64,000 nt of DNA from Uloborus plumipes (GCA_038373865.1 JAXGGA010002331.1:60836-124835), one strand, 5' to 3'. Shown: positions 51,551 through 63,679, counted from the first letter of the stretch. Program-made: numbers and translations. Notes: a model not told the origin generated them from the letters alone.

Positions 51551-53224
51551 TTAACATTTCTGTTTTATGCAGCCCGAGCTGGTTTTGTTTCTGAGCTAAT
51601 ATTTAGAAAAGTGCCAATTTGAGTCCCAAGTGAATTTTCACTAGTATTTCAATAACTAGTTAAAAAAATAATTTTCCCCAGAAAGAAGACAAGGTTCTGC
51701 TTTCATTTCATCTAATAACATCAGAAAAAAACAATTTTTTTCTTCAGAAAATATTGTTTTTATACATCAAAAACCAGATCGGTAACGTGTCCCCAGTAGC
51801 AAAGCTTAGCATGCAAACAGGTCATGCGCACTTTCTAACTTCCCAAAAAAACGCACTTGCATGAAAAACGATTCTATTTTTACCCCTTTGTTAATATTTT
51901 ACTTCATTTTTGTTTTAATCGATTTCTGATTTTCTAGCCGATGCGAAATAAGCGTGTCCCAAGTTCCGCCGTCAGAGTGGTAACAATAACTTCCGATCTA
52001 TGTTTAGGCTCCCAAAATCATTTCCTGCACCATGTACCACGTGATACTGAGTACCTGATGGTGGGAAGTTTTATCGAATCGTAATTAAAAATTTGCATTT
52101 CTGCATCTAAAATTGTATGTAAGATTTTTTAAAGTGAGTTTACAAAATGTGTGTCATTTGAGTCATCAGATCGGAAACACACTCTAAAATGCGCAGTTTT
52201 TATTATTTTAAAAATTATTTTATATATAAGTATAGTCCTTTATTACAAGTGAAAAAACCACGTGTTTGATTTTGGTTTAGTGCGATCGACTCGGAAATAA
52301 AAAAAAAACTTTGTCAGTTTGTCAGATCGGTAACAGTCAGAGCGGTAACATTGAAAAACAGTGAATATGTTACAGAACTAACTCACACGTTTGAGAAGTA
52401 TAAAAAGCAAAAATCATAGGTTTTAGCCATATATTGAATATTTTTGTTCTTAAAAAATGAAAAGCAATGAGTTTTTGGTGCAATTGCTTCAGTTGTGGAT
52501 TGTATGACCTTACAATAGAAGTTAGTAAAATAAGAAAAAGTTACACTGCATAAATTAAGTTAATTATTATTATTTTATTTATTTATTTATTTATTTATTT
52601 TTTTGGTGCTTCAATTTCTCATAACTTCGCTAAATAACTAGATAATAACTAGCATGCTAAATTTGAATTTCTGATCAAGAAATTGAATTTCCTGCAACTA
52701 ATTAAAGAAAAGCAAGCAGCAGAGTTGTGTGTTGAAAAAGTTGAAGTTGTGTTTTGTTTCAAAACAAAACAAATGTTTTATTAGCTTGGATTTGGTAATC
52801 TCATAATTTATTTTATCTAAAAACTAGGGATGCACCGATAAGCAAATTGACCGATTACCGATTACCGATTAATCGGTCGTTGATAATCGGCCGATTAATC
52901 GGCTGAGCCGATTAATGATAAGGGTTATTGTTTTTAATACTACCAATTTTACCATCACTGTTTTTTCTCTCTTTTACAATTCCGAGTTTAGAAATAGTAT
53001 ATAATTTATTTCCGAAAGAAACTTTTTTCCCATTTTCCTAATTTTCACAAAATAATTTCGATATTTTATCAAACTTCTTAGAATTAATTTTCACATTATT
53101 GTCAATAACATTACATTAACACATTGTTAGTTATGTTAATTGGACATAAAAATTCAAAAAAAGGGGAGTGGCAGTCTGATGTGAGCACTCCAGTTTAGGA
53201 GTACTTTTAATTTAATTTTTTTAA

Positions 53225-54948
53225 TAGGGTGAGTTCTGGTAAGTGCGTCCACGGGGTAAGTGCGTCCACTGGGAATTATATGAACACTGTCTTGAAATGG
53301 CTTCTGTAACATATCGACTATGTTAGATAACTGTCTAACGATAATTTTAATAGGTAGAATTCAGGCCTGGATTCAATAGATGAAACACAATCAGAGACAA
53401 CTTAAATGTTTTAAAAAAAAACTCTAAAGTAAATATTGAGAAGGTTTTGTTTCAGTTTCTCTTGTAGTCATACCAAGCAATTGAAGTCAAGAAATGCAAG
53501 TTGTTTCTTTTGAGTAATAGCTACTAATAACATACATGGAGTATTTTGATCAAATACTCTAACTAAAATTTGTTTATATGACGGTACGCACTTTCCCTTT
53601 CTTTAAAGTAAGGTTGGGGGTAAGTGCGTATCATTATGATGGGGCAAGTGCGTACCACTATCATGAGGCATATGCGTACTATTATGCGGAGTGAGTGCGT
53701 ACCATTATGATGAGGCAAGTGTGTATCATTACATGGAAAATCCAACTCTCGTAGTTCACCTTTAATTTTGCTTATAACTCTTTTATAAGCCAATTATAAA
53801 TCCGACGTCATTTTCATCAAGTATTTATATTTACATTGAATGCAGCATAAGATTTCAATTTCATTCATAACCTCTGAAATGTATTGGCTTTTAGATATCA
53901 GTTAGTAAATTTTTCGTTGAAAATAGCGATCATAAACTATACTTAATTTAAACCAGAATGACAAATAAAGCACTGAAATTAAGTGAAACACTAAATAAGG
54001 AACCAACTGATTCAAAAAACGAAGGTGGAGTAATGAATAAATTATATTTAAGAAAATTAATAATACCTTGTGAAAAACTATTTCAATGTGCAAGAAAAAA
54101 AAGTACAAGTATCATATCATGATCAATTATTTTCTTTTCTTTTCTTTCTTTTGCTCTTTATTTCGTGTTTTTTCTTACTGCTGCTGATTCTAATAAGAAA
54201 AATACTTTAAAACCGTATTTATTCAAAAAAAAAAAAAAAAAAAAACAGAAAAAAAAAAACGAATTGTTCACTCAGGTCACCTAACGATCTACCATACAAA
54301 TAGAACTAAAGAAAATCACAGGAGTACGCACTTACAACAACGCTATTGGACGCACATGTCTCATCTTACATTTAAGAAGGGGTAAGTGCGAACCCTGGCG
54401 TAAACACAGACTGATTAATGTATTAAACCAAAATAAACTATGTAGACTATAAGGGATTATTACTAAATAAAAACAACTTATATTTGCTCACTTGGTCTTA
54501 TTAAAAGGACAAAGTAAGAATCACAGACACAACTCTCTCAATCTTCAAATCACAGTTGTTCGCAAGATACGTGGGATATCATTGATTGGGTTTCATCCAT
54601 GCAAGCAAGTGCTGATCTCTAGTATTAGGAATTATCCCAAGGCAACTACCTAACATATTTAATATGTGCCAGAAGTTTTTTCCTACTCATATTCACATTA
54701 TTTAAGGTGGACGCACTTACCCCGCTAGGTAGGGAAAGTGCGTACCTTAGAATAGGTGTCATAAACCAGGTCACAAAACCTATGCTTATGGTTTATTTGC
54801 CATATTATATGCTTGAAAATCTTAGTAAAGGATCTGGAAAGAAAACTAAAAAAAAAAATTGTGAGTGTACAAGATTTTTCAACAGAGCAGCATCCTTGCG
54901 AACATGAACTTTGAAAAAAATGGTACGCACTTACCAGAACTCACCCTA
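53225..54948. mobile_element. 1720-bp TA-flanked element (GTAAGTGCGT family)
   Basis: Bases 53227-54946 run from GGGTGAGTTCTGGTAAGTGC to CACTTACCAGAACTCACCC with TA on both sides. Aligning the interrupted hAT with the copy at 12.4 kb gives equal length only if TA is the duplication, which points to a Tc1/mariner/pogo-type element. The unit GTAAGTGCGT or its complement recurs many times near both ends. The 66-codon frame at 54707-54907 ends KGSGKKTKKKNCECTRFF but has no recognised domain. Confidence 0.75.
53620..53738. repeat. Subterminal tandem repeat, period about 25 bp, five units
   Basis: Units of the type TAAGTGCGTATCATTATGAT plus GGGGC, each containing AAGTGCGTAC, vary by a few bases. 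They lie inside the left end of the TA element and repeat the same motif as its terminus, as expected of transposase-binding sites. Confidence 0.75.
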
Positions 54949-55703
54949 ATTAGTAGCAATTTAATTCAAGACTTTTATTCTTTGTGCAAATTAGAGGTTA
55001 TCTAAAAGCACTGTACTAAATAGAAAACTGTCACTACATGAAAAATGTTGCAACATTGTCTATGTATATGTATTCAAAGTAGGAGAATTAATTTATTAAA
55101 AACTTTATATCAACTGTGAGGATTATTATTACTGTTAATAAAGTTGTTTATCTTAGTTTCTTAGTGAAGGTATACTTTGAAGAATAGTATTTAAAAAATA
55201 ATTTTTGGCCGATTAATCGGCCCGATTTTACCGATTATTAATAATCGGCAATGTGGCCGATTATGGCCGATTAATCGGTACTGCCGATTAATCGGCGCAT
55301 CTCTACTAAAAACCTTATCGCTCATTTTTTTTCCAAGAAATGCTTTTTTATAATGAAATTTGATTTTTTAGCCTAATATATATATTTTAATATAATTATC
55401 TTAATTCTATGTTAAAAATGCAAGGAAATGATATCATATTTAGAGATGTTAACGAAGACTGAAAGCATAAACTCAAATATGTAACTCATATTAACATCAG
55501 ATCTGTAACATTCATCAGATCTGTAACGGCTTAAAAATGAGTAATCTAAGGAGGGGGTAAATAACTTCCTTGACCTCCCCCCTTTTATTTTCTTGCATTT
55601 AGACCCAATTTAGACTTAAAATCCAATATTAGTTTTTTTCTGCAAAAAAATTTTTTTCTCAGAAAACTCCAACTTCAAATTGGCACTTTTCTAAATATTG
55701 GCT

Positions 55704-56180
55704 CTTCTACTTTCGGATTATTAATTCTCTATTTTCCTAATGGATATAATTAGTGGTATTAGTCACGGGACGGACAACGTGGGTGTGTCAAGTGCTCAGA
55801 TAAATAAGACACGCTTGGGTTGAACAAAAACAGTTTCGTTTTCTCGTTTAGTTTTGGTTGGTGATTTTTTTTTTTTTTTTTTTTTTCGCAACGTTCGATC
55901 CATTTTTTTTAATTTGCTCTTATTGAATGAGATGTGTGTGTTATCCGTTTTACGTGTATGGAAACATTATAAATATAGTTGTTATTGCCAGGCCCGTCAT
56001 TTATGGGGGCCGGAGGGGTCAATTGCCCCCCCCCCCTGACTTTGGGAAATCAATGTATTGGCATATAAGTGGGCGTGGTTTTTGCCACGTTTTGGAAAAT
56101 TTTACATTGTGTATGCACCCTTTGCCCCCTCCTGGAAAATTTCGAAATGACTTCCCTGGTTATTGCACTTAAATTTCATT

Positions 56181-56230
<50 letters not shown>

Positions 56231-56900
56231 ATTTTCTAACTTGTAAAATAGTATAAAGAACAAAATTGAACAGTCAAATTTTTTGCCATTTTTCTTAAAC
56301 ATATGTCACAGTAAGGGGTTAATGCAAGTTAGGTCCCTGATATTTTTGAGGTATCGATGCTTGTCATCAATGTTGTAATAATAAACAAGAAGTTCTGTCA
56401 AGAACTAGACGAGCCTACTTTCCCGTACATCGACATCGGCATTCTCGCATCAGTCTCTTGATTATCTGAGACTGAAAGTTATGTCAAACATACCTTTTTC
56501 GCACTTAGAGCTGATTTTGAAAAGCAAAATATACCCCTCTCATCAGATGAAATTGACACGTAAAAAGTAATTAACGAATAAATAAAGTTTTGTCGCACCT
56601 TTTAAAGAGTGTAACTGTTACAGTTCCTCCGTAGAAAAAATCCTCCATCGTTTTCAAAAAAAAAAAAATAATAATAATAATAATAATAAAATAAATCAAT
56701 AAATAAAAGTACAAAGAGCATCAAAACACATTTTATACAAGAAAGAAAAAATAAAAATAAAAAAAAAAACTCGTCCGTTAAAAAAAGTCTCGAATTTCAC
56801 TTTTAATCCGTTGCCAGTTGTTAAATATAAATGAAGAATAAAATGTTCTCGTGAATGAAAAATTGTTATAAAAAATCGTCTGTTAAAAAAATAATAATAA
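55704..56900. other. No gene; long A tract and AAT microsatellite
   Basis: A run of about 42 A at 56188-56229 follows a phrase (GGCCCGTCATTTATGGGGGC near 55992) that may belong to a repeat. AAT-type microsatellites lie at 56666-56705 and 56890-56940. Nothing else is supported. Confidence 0.5.
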
Positions 56901-56940
56901 TAATAATAAATAAAATAAAACAAATGAATAAATAAACAAA

Positions 56941-58460
56941 AAATCGTCTGCACAGTCAATCATTTTTTTTCTGAGCCTACATTTCCGCCATGTTTGCGGA
57001 GTCGGAGTCGGAATCAGAGTCCTCGCAGAAGATTACTCAGAAAAGTACTTTACAAACATTATTTATCAAAACCATTTTCTTACAAAGTTAGTTTGAAGGA
57101 AATCCGACTTTAAGTTCAGGATCAACATTCAACTTAAATTCGAACAAACCTTCGAACAAAAAAAAAAAGTTTATTTAAATCGGACTGTTCACTCAAAAGT
57201 TATTAGGGGTGACAGCTTGCTTGAGCGGTTCAATGTTGAACGAAAAATTGTTCAAATCGGAAATGTAAATAGGGAATGAAGTATCCTTGATAAGATCTTT
57301 CGAAAAAAAAAAGTTTGTTCAAATCGGATTGTTCACTCAAAAGTTAACATCGCGGGACAGGTTGTTTGAACGGTTCAAAATTAAATCAAAAACTGTTCAA
57401 ATCGAAAAATCAAATATGGGAATGAGCTGTACTCGCCGAGATCTTTCGAACAAAAAAACGTTTATTCCATTCGGACGGTTCACTCAAAAGTTATTAGGTG
57501 GGGAAAGGTTGCTTGAACGGTTCAATGTTGAACCAAAAATGTTCAAATTGAAAATCAAAATGCGGCAATAAAGTATCCTTGCATAAATAAATAAAATAAA
57601 ACAAATAAATAAACAAAAAATCGTCTGCACAGTCGGTCATTTTTTTCTGAGCCTGCATTTCCGCCATGTTTGCGGAGTCGGAGTCGGGATCACAGTCCTC
57701 ACAGAAGATTTTTCAGAAAAGTACTTTACAATACATTATTTATCAAAACCATTTTCATATAAAGTTAGTTTGCAGGAAATACGCCTGTTTGTTCAGGATC
57801 AACATTCAAGTTTAATTTTCGCGTAGGCACTAATGTTAAGTTTTTTTTTTCTGAACAGTTCAACACTGAACGAAAAATGGTTCAAATCAAAAAACGAAAC
57901 ATGGGAATGAGCCTCTCCGAGATCTTTCGAACAAAAAAAAGTTTATTCAATTCGGACGGTTCACTTAAAAGTTATTAGGTAGGGAAAGGTTGCCTGAACG
58001 GTTCAATGTTGAACGAAAAAATGTTCAAATGGAAAATTTAAATACGGTAATTAAGTATCCTTGCCAAGATCCTTCAAACAAAAAAAAAGTTCGTTCAAAT
58101 CGGACTGTTTACTCAAAAGTTATTAGGCGTGACAGCTTGTTTGAACGGTTCAATGTTGAACAAAAAATTGTTCAAATCGAAAATGTAGATACGGGAATGA
58201 AGTATCCTTGAAAAGATCTTTCGAACAAAAAAAAGTTTGTTCAAATCGGACTGTTCACTCAAAAGTTAGCATCGCGGGACAGGTTGTTTGAACGGTTCAA
58301 AGTTGAACCAAAAATTGTTCAAATCGAAATAGGGGAATGAGCTGTACCCGTCGAGATCTTTCTAACTAAAAAAAGTTTGTCCAAATCGGAATGTTCATTC
58401 AAGTTATTAGAGGGGGACAGACCGACAGACCGACCGACCGACACAAAAATTCCCCATCTG
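56941..58460. repeat. Higher-order tandem repeat: 145-bp monomers in a 677-bp unit
   Basis: AAATCGTCTGCACAGTC occurs at 56941 and 57618, a shift of 677 bases, and both units continue with CATTTCCGCCATGTTTGCGG. Within them a monomer of 139-149 bases, marked by GTTCACTCAAAAGTTA, starts at 57187, 57331, 57478, 57959, 58107, 58253 and 58393. The array ends in a CCGA microsatellite (58420-58442). Two open frames in it are by-products of the repeat. Confidence 0.75.
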
Positions 58461-59374
58461 AATACCCTACTTTCAAATTTTTAATTTTTCGATATTCATT
58501 TTACCTTTTTATTTTTTTAACTTGGCGATATTTTTTGGACTTGGCGATATTTTTTAGATGCATTAAGCTACTTTTAATACTTTTTTCGTCTTTCTGTTAT
58601 TTTTTCGTTAAAGTAGGCTAAAAAGAATTCAAGATGCCAAAATTCAATTAATTGATTTTTTATTAGTATTATTATGACTGTTTGTTCGGTTCCCTGAAAA
58701 AAGCAATAATTTCAATAAACCCCAATGAAAATCTCAGCAATATCACAAACTGATATTCAAAGCTTCGCTTAAAGCTTTTCCAAAAGCTTTGTCTAGCTAG
58801 TCAGAAAACGTTCAAATATCATCACAACGACACATTTACCTATCTTTTATTTAAGAGCAAAACAAAGACAACAGAAAACAAAGCGATCATAAATTTTATG
58901 CACCACTGAAGTGAAATTCTATTACATCAACTGACTTCATTTGTCAACAAGCAAGATTAGGGCTATTACCTCAGCTGGGTCACTAGCCATTTTCTACTTG
59001 AAATGTTGCCAATAATACTAATCTACAATGGTTGTGTTTCTTATTTGTGTTTCGGTAAATGATCCAAATGTATTTTTAGTGCTGAATCCGGGTAAAAAAA
59101 GGACAAAAAAAGAACGAAAAACTTAAATTTGTCTATGACAAATTTTAAGTTTTCACAATCAAAAATTGCAGCTAGGCGTTATGTTTCTAAAAGTTATGTT
59201 ACACAAATTTGAGTTTACAATTTCACATAAGTATTTTTTCGTTTTAAATTTCATAAAAAATTATTTTATACCTCAAAGACTTCGTAGGAAAAAAATAATA
59301 TTTTTCGTCTGCAGCATTAATTGTTTAAAATTTATATTACAAACAATCAGCTGCAATTTCTTTAGTGACAACTC
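58461..59374. other. No gene recognised
   Basis: AT-rich DNA without supported features. Confidence 0.4.
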
Positions 59375-60131
59375 TTGGGGCGCGTTCAGAGTACGCGCCC
59401 GAGCTTCCCGGGAAGCCCGGGTTCTTCCCAAAGCGTTCAGAGCTGCCATTTGGAACGCCCGAACTTACCAAATGCTGTCCAGAGTAGACGCCCGAGCTTC
59501 CCGGGCTCAAGCACAAGCAGCCCAGGAAATTTAGCTGGGCAGATAAGTCACGTGTTTGGGCGTTTAGCAAAGGATGATGCTCATTGGCTGAAATTTATTG
59601 CTCTTTCGTCTGCTAGGATTTACGAAGAGTGACTAAAATAAAATCTTGAAAACACACACACAATGGTCAAAAATACGCACGGCTATTTGCTGTGATGAAT
59701 CTGAAATGGTACATTTCCTTGAGAATAGGTCATTGCAGGAACAATCCTGTCAGATAAGCGAGATCGATGAAATTCTTTACTTACTGTTAGGCCTATTTCA
59801 TCGTAAATTCCTTCATTTAAAATAACATATTTCTCATTAAATTCGATAAGTCATTTCGATCCCACGCTCAACCATGACGGTAGATGAACAATAATTGCCG
59901 CCAAGGTTAAGAATGGTATCATTTTGGGCCGAAATATAGGAGCGAATGCAGGATTGTTCCTGCATTGACCGCCGCGTAACTTTCTGCTGTTGTGTCCGCC
60001 ATTTTGTTTCTTCTCGAAAGGCACAAGTGCTGTCCAGACCACAACTTCCCGGGCTCGGCCCGGGCAGCTATTTATGACGTCACGGCTTAAACGCCCGGGC
60101 GGCCCGGGCGAATACTCTGAACGCAGCCTTG
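59375..60131. mobile_element. 751-bp GC-ended MITE with TTG target duplication
   Basis: Bases 59378-60128 begin GGGCGCGTTCAGAGT and end ACTCTGAACGCAGCC, flanked by TTG on both sides (59375-59377, 60129-60131). Near both ends CCCGGGCT-like blocks recur. The interior has another inverted pair (GCAGGAACAATCCTG near 59735 and CAGGATTGTTCCTGC near 59949). The 3-bp duplication and the GGG start are in line with PIF/Harbinger-like elements. Confidence 0.7.
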
Positions 60132-60465
60132 GTTTTGCTTAGCATCGTTCGTTGTTAAAATGTATCAGTTCATTCGTGCCAGCACTAGACCTATACTGGC
60201 AGTAACAGCAATGCCTCCTGAATCTAAATGCCTATCGATTTCTGGGTTTTAATATTGAGCAGAAATGAGCCCAAAATTCGGAACGCACTGAAATCTATCG
60301 GAGTTCATTGAAACAAAACAAAAAAAGAAGCAGGTTTTACGACTGGTTACATTTCAATATTAAATTCAGAAATAAAATAATCAAAATTTTAATTTGAATC
60401 TATTGCCTATAGCTTCAGGCAGCAAGGTAGTCTTCTTCCAATATGGTTGGATAACATTTTGAGCC

Positions 60466-60854
60466 ACATCGTCGCTTTGGAAGAACAACGCTGCAACTCA
60501 AAAAAGCCCATTTTTCAGGAGAGCAATTTTTAACTTTTCAGAAACTAACTTCTATAGCGCTTGTGCTCAAAACTATTGCGACTATTTTAATAAAACTAGC
60601 ATTAAAAAAACCGCATTTTAATCTTTTTTCTAATGTAGCATGATTGATTTCAATGGCATTTTAACTAATGACGTAATTTTAATTTGACGGATATTTTTGA
60701 CGGATATTTTTTTTATAATGACGGATATTTTTGACACTTTTGAGTTGTAACCATGTTCATCATAAAGAGCAATTTTTTCTGAACAAAATGATATAAAAAT
60801 GTCATTTTTCGATTTTTTTTCAGTTGCAGCGTTATTCTTCCAAAGCGACGACAT
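60466..60854. mobile_element. 381-bp MITE with ACAT target duplication
   Basis: Bases 60470-60850 begin CGTCGCTTTGGAAGAACAAC and end with the complement; the inverted ends are about 36 bases with three changes. ACAT flanks both sides. The middle repeats GACGGATATTTTTGA three times (60687-60738). Confidence 0.75.
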
Positions 60855-61337
60855 GCGGTAGGTATTTAGTATTACGAAGGTAACAGTCGCTAAAAACTCG
60901 TGGAAACATAGACCCTTATTTACATTTGCACATGCGTATAAAGGCGTTTGATGTTCTGGCCTTCATTCATGACCATCGTATAAAAATGCAGAGAATTATT
61001 TTTTTCTAGTTTACCTAAAAGTTTTACAAGTGTGTTTCAGAATCTATATGTACGATTTGCAACAAATAGAATGTCTAAAAACCATATTTTGGCTACCACT
61101 AAATAAACCTCAAGTAAGGATAATAAATTCAATCATTACACGTTCCTTTCAATGATATATTCAGTTACACTAATTACAACGAACTTCCGCAAGAAGCAAT
61201 AATTTCAAAGAGGCATCTCTTATTTATGAAAACGTTAACTCCTGTTTAAGAAAAGTAAAAATTAAAAAATATATACATGCACTTCAAAGAAAACACGTAA
61301 ACATTGATTTTCCAAAGGCGCAAAACTGTTCATAACA

Positions 61338-61842
61338 TTAACCCATTTATGCCCAAGTTTTTTTTAACAATTTTTTTTTCAATTTTTATCTGCTTAAAAC
61401 TCTTACTTGGAATGGTTTACACACATTTTAGGCTTAAAATAGTTTGCCGTTGCCATATTTATTAAGTTATTTAACAACCTATTTACGGGATATTTTGCAG
61501 ATATGTGAGCAAAATGCGACCTTACTTGACTTTACTTTTGCAAAGTAACATTACAGAAGGCATCTGTGATCAATTTTAAGCAAATCATTTTAAAATAGTT
61601 TAATTTTATGAAAAATAAGTTCGTAAAATAAAAAATTTATTTCTGTGACTACCCCTGGATCGTTGCTTGACTGATTTATCTCAAAAAAGCTGTCAATAAA
61701 TAAACTCTGATGTCCAAATAGTGGCTCTAACTGGTTTTCTTAGGAAGAAACAGACTTTAATAAAATTATATACCCATTAAAGATTTCTGTATGCAGTAAC
61801 TAACAAGCGTCCCGTTTTTTTGGCTACTGGGCATAAATAAGT
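61338..61842. mobile_element. TTAA-type MITE, right end decayed
   Basis: Left end CCCATTTATGCCCAAG follows TTAA at 61338-61341. The right end CTACTGGGCATAAATAAG is recognisable but has lost its TTAA. Same style as the elements at 11.9, 13.1, 30.4 and 46.3 kb. Confidence 0.55.
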
Positions 61843-62886
61843 TTTTTAGTCGATTTGATTTTGAAATCATATGAAGAACAGAATATACGGAACAAAAAAA
61901 TTCTTCTATAATGAGGAAAAATACCGTTTATGTTATACTATATTTTGCTTTTAAAATGTAACAGCCTCCAAATATGTCCCAGTTATGTGTTTTGTAGGCA
62001 AACGAAATGCTTTGAAATTTAAAACAAAACATGGAATCTCTCATTCTTTTCTAGAGTTTTTTCCCCCTTCTTTCTTTTATTCAATCAAATGGAAATTATG
62101 AGAAACAAAATGGCAAACCAGGTCATATTGTTGTTTAAATGATCTCGCCACGCGATGAACTAACTTCTCCCTACATTTCTATTTATGTGCATAACAACGT
62201 TACCAAGGAGAAAAATACCCATTCACAACTGTCGCTATGTGTGTCGAAACAGTATACATTAAGCTAGGGATGTTTTTGAGCATTAATTGACATGTTGTAA
62301 AGCTCGAAGCTTTACATTTCATGAAAAATTTAGATTTCAAATAAAACCTACCTACACATTTGATCAAACAATACTTTAAAAAAATCAAATTACAGAGTTA
62401 GTGCTACGTACTATTTCTTCAAGTTTTTTCTATTACATACAAATATTTTGGTCATTAATTAAGATATTTAAGATTTTTTCAAGCTAATGTGCTCATAACT
62501 AATAATCAATTCAAAGGAAGTCTTTTAGTTATTGGTAGATATTACCAAAATTTGTTTTTTAGTCATTCTTACTCCTAGAAAAATAACAAACAAAAATGCA
62601 GAAGCATAATAAAATTATTTATTTAAGGTATTTATTCTTTCTTTTTTTACCTTTATTTTTATTTATTTATTTATTTTTTCCGATCAGACGAACTTTTCAA
62701 AACGGATTCTTAGCCATCCATTTTTTTTTAAATATTTATGTTTCTCGAGTTGATGAGTTAGAATATCCAAAAATTTGAATACATTTCAAGAAAAATAAGT
62801 GTTTTAATACTGTTGAATACTAGCTTTGTATACTTCCTGAAAATAACGTAAATTCAGCTACCATGACCATAATTAGCTCTTTGTAT
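61843..62886. other. No gene recognised
   Basis: AT-rich DNA without supported features. Confidence 0.4.
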
Positions 62887-62889
62887 AAT

Positions 62890-63127
62890 TGAAGGGCTTG
62901 GAGGATGAAGGGGCTATGTTACATTTTAAAAAATGAACACTCTGGACAATGGTAAGCAATGGATACAGGTAAGCAAATAAAACTTGGTGCATCAAAAAGT
63001 AGATGCAATTAGACCAATTTTATAGGCACACTAACGACGAAACCAGAAAACAAAAAAGCTGCAACAACTGTAACAATAAAACTTTGAACTTTAATTACAA
63101 GCATTTTATGTTTGGTCACTTAACCCC
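62890..63127 (+). mobile_element. MITE family A, copy 3
   Basis: Starts TTGAAGGGCTTGGAGGATGA and shares most of its length with 20708-20947. Its right end lies directly against the BEL/Pao LTR, so the retrotransposon may have entered at or near this end. Confidence 0.7.
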
Positions 63128-63136
63128 TTCACCTCC

Positions 63137-63355
63137 TGTAGGAACACGATAGGATGGGAAGTTTTAGGAAAGACCCATTTGTAGTTTTTGAAGTTTTATT
63201 TCACATTCAACGGATACAAACACACATGAGGACAATGGAACACAAACAGAGACGACTACGCAGAAGTGCAAAGTAACGAGAGCCAAGTCAAGGTTAAAGT
63301 TAATGTTTTGGTCGCTTATGGCGCCATCTATGAAATTAATGGTGGAGTTACAACA
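63137..63355 (-). mobile_element. 3' LTR of a BEL/Pao retrotransposon (219 bp)
   Basis: On the minus strand the LTR runs from TGTTGTAACTCCACC to GTGTTCCTACA (TG...CA ends). It is preceded by a purine-rich tract GGGCGGAGGA, the expected primer for plus-strand synthesis, and contains an AATAAA signal (in TGAAATAAAACTTC). No second LTR is present. Confidence 0.65.
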
Positions 63356-63451
63356 TCCTCCGCCCACAAAAGTAAAATATTTCAAATAACAACAACTCGA
63401 AATTAAAAATACAAATATTGAATATTAATAAGAAAGATGTTCAATATAAGT

Positions 63452-63679
63452 TCAATAACTCACAGGCTTAATAATTCTACCACTTCTCGTAGTTATAGGC
63501 TCTCTTATAATTTCTGAAATTTTACCTGAAGTTTCTAAACGGCACAACCGTTGAAATGGCCGTACCAACTCACCATTTTGAGTTTTCAATCTCGCAACGC
63601 GGGAAACACCATCACGCCCTTTGTAAATTTCAATTATTTTAGCCAAAGGCCAATCTACACGTTTTTTGTTATGAGTCAT
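63452..63679 (-). pseudogene. BEL/Pao polyprotein, C-terminal fragment (5'-truncated)
   Basis: The frame reads KKRVDWPLAKIIEIYKGRDG, VSRVARLKTQNGELVRPFQR, LCRLE and ends TRSGRIIKPVSY. The WPL-I-E-Y-GRDG--RV--LKT-NG-L-RP-QRL-LE pattern is the C-terminal integrase-associated domain (DUF5641) of Pao-type elements. It lies about 100 bases before the LTR, as expected at the 3' end. Everything upstream of residue 1 is replaced by another repeat (GAGTCATTCCATGTCAAGTG), so the copy is cut off and inactive. Confidence 0.85.

Larger units (their letters stand above)
52817..55313 (-). mobile_element. hAT MITE (ATCGGC family) with 8-bp target duplication, split by a TA element
   Basis: Bases 52825-55305 run from TAGGGATGCACCGATAAGCA to GGCGCATCTCTA and are flanked on both sides by CTAAAAAC (52817-52824, 55306-55313), a perfect 8-bp duplication as made by hAT transposases. 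It is the inverted, complete form of the truncated copy at 12022-12762. A 1720-bp element is inserted at 53227-54946. Confidence 0.88.
51593..55703. mobile_element. Outer element of a three-level nest
   Basis: GAGCTAATATTTAGAAAAGT followed by GCCAATTTGA at 51593 is inverted at 55674-55703 with about two changes in 30 bases. Near both ends the unit AGATCGGTAAC or AGATCTGTAAC recurs (51777, 52325, 55499, 55516). Bases 52825-55305 inside are a later hAT insertion. No transposase is visible. Confidence 0.55.

Noticed and set aside
57287..58211. Open frames of 94 and 73 codons sharing LFERFN-like phrases
   Set aside because: The repeated phrase is the translation of the 145-bp tandem monomer, not a protein repeat under selection.
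59166..59632. Overlapping Ala/Arg/Ser-rich open frames
   Set aside because: They arise from CCCGGG-rich ends of a MITE; frames on both strands are open for the same reason.
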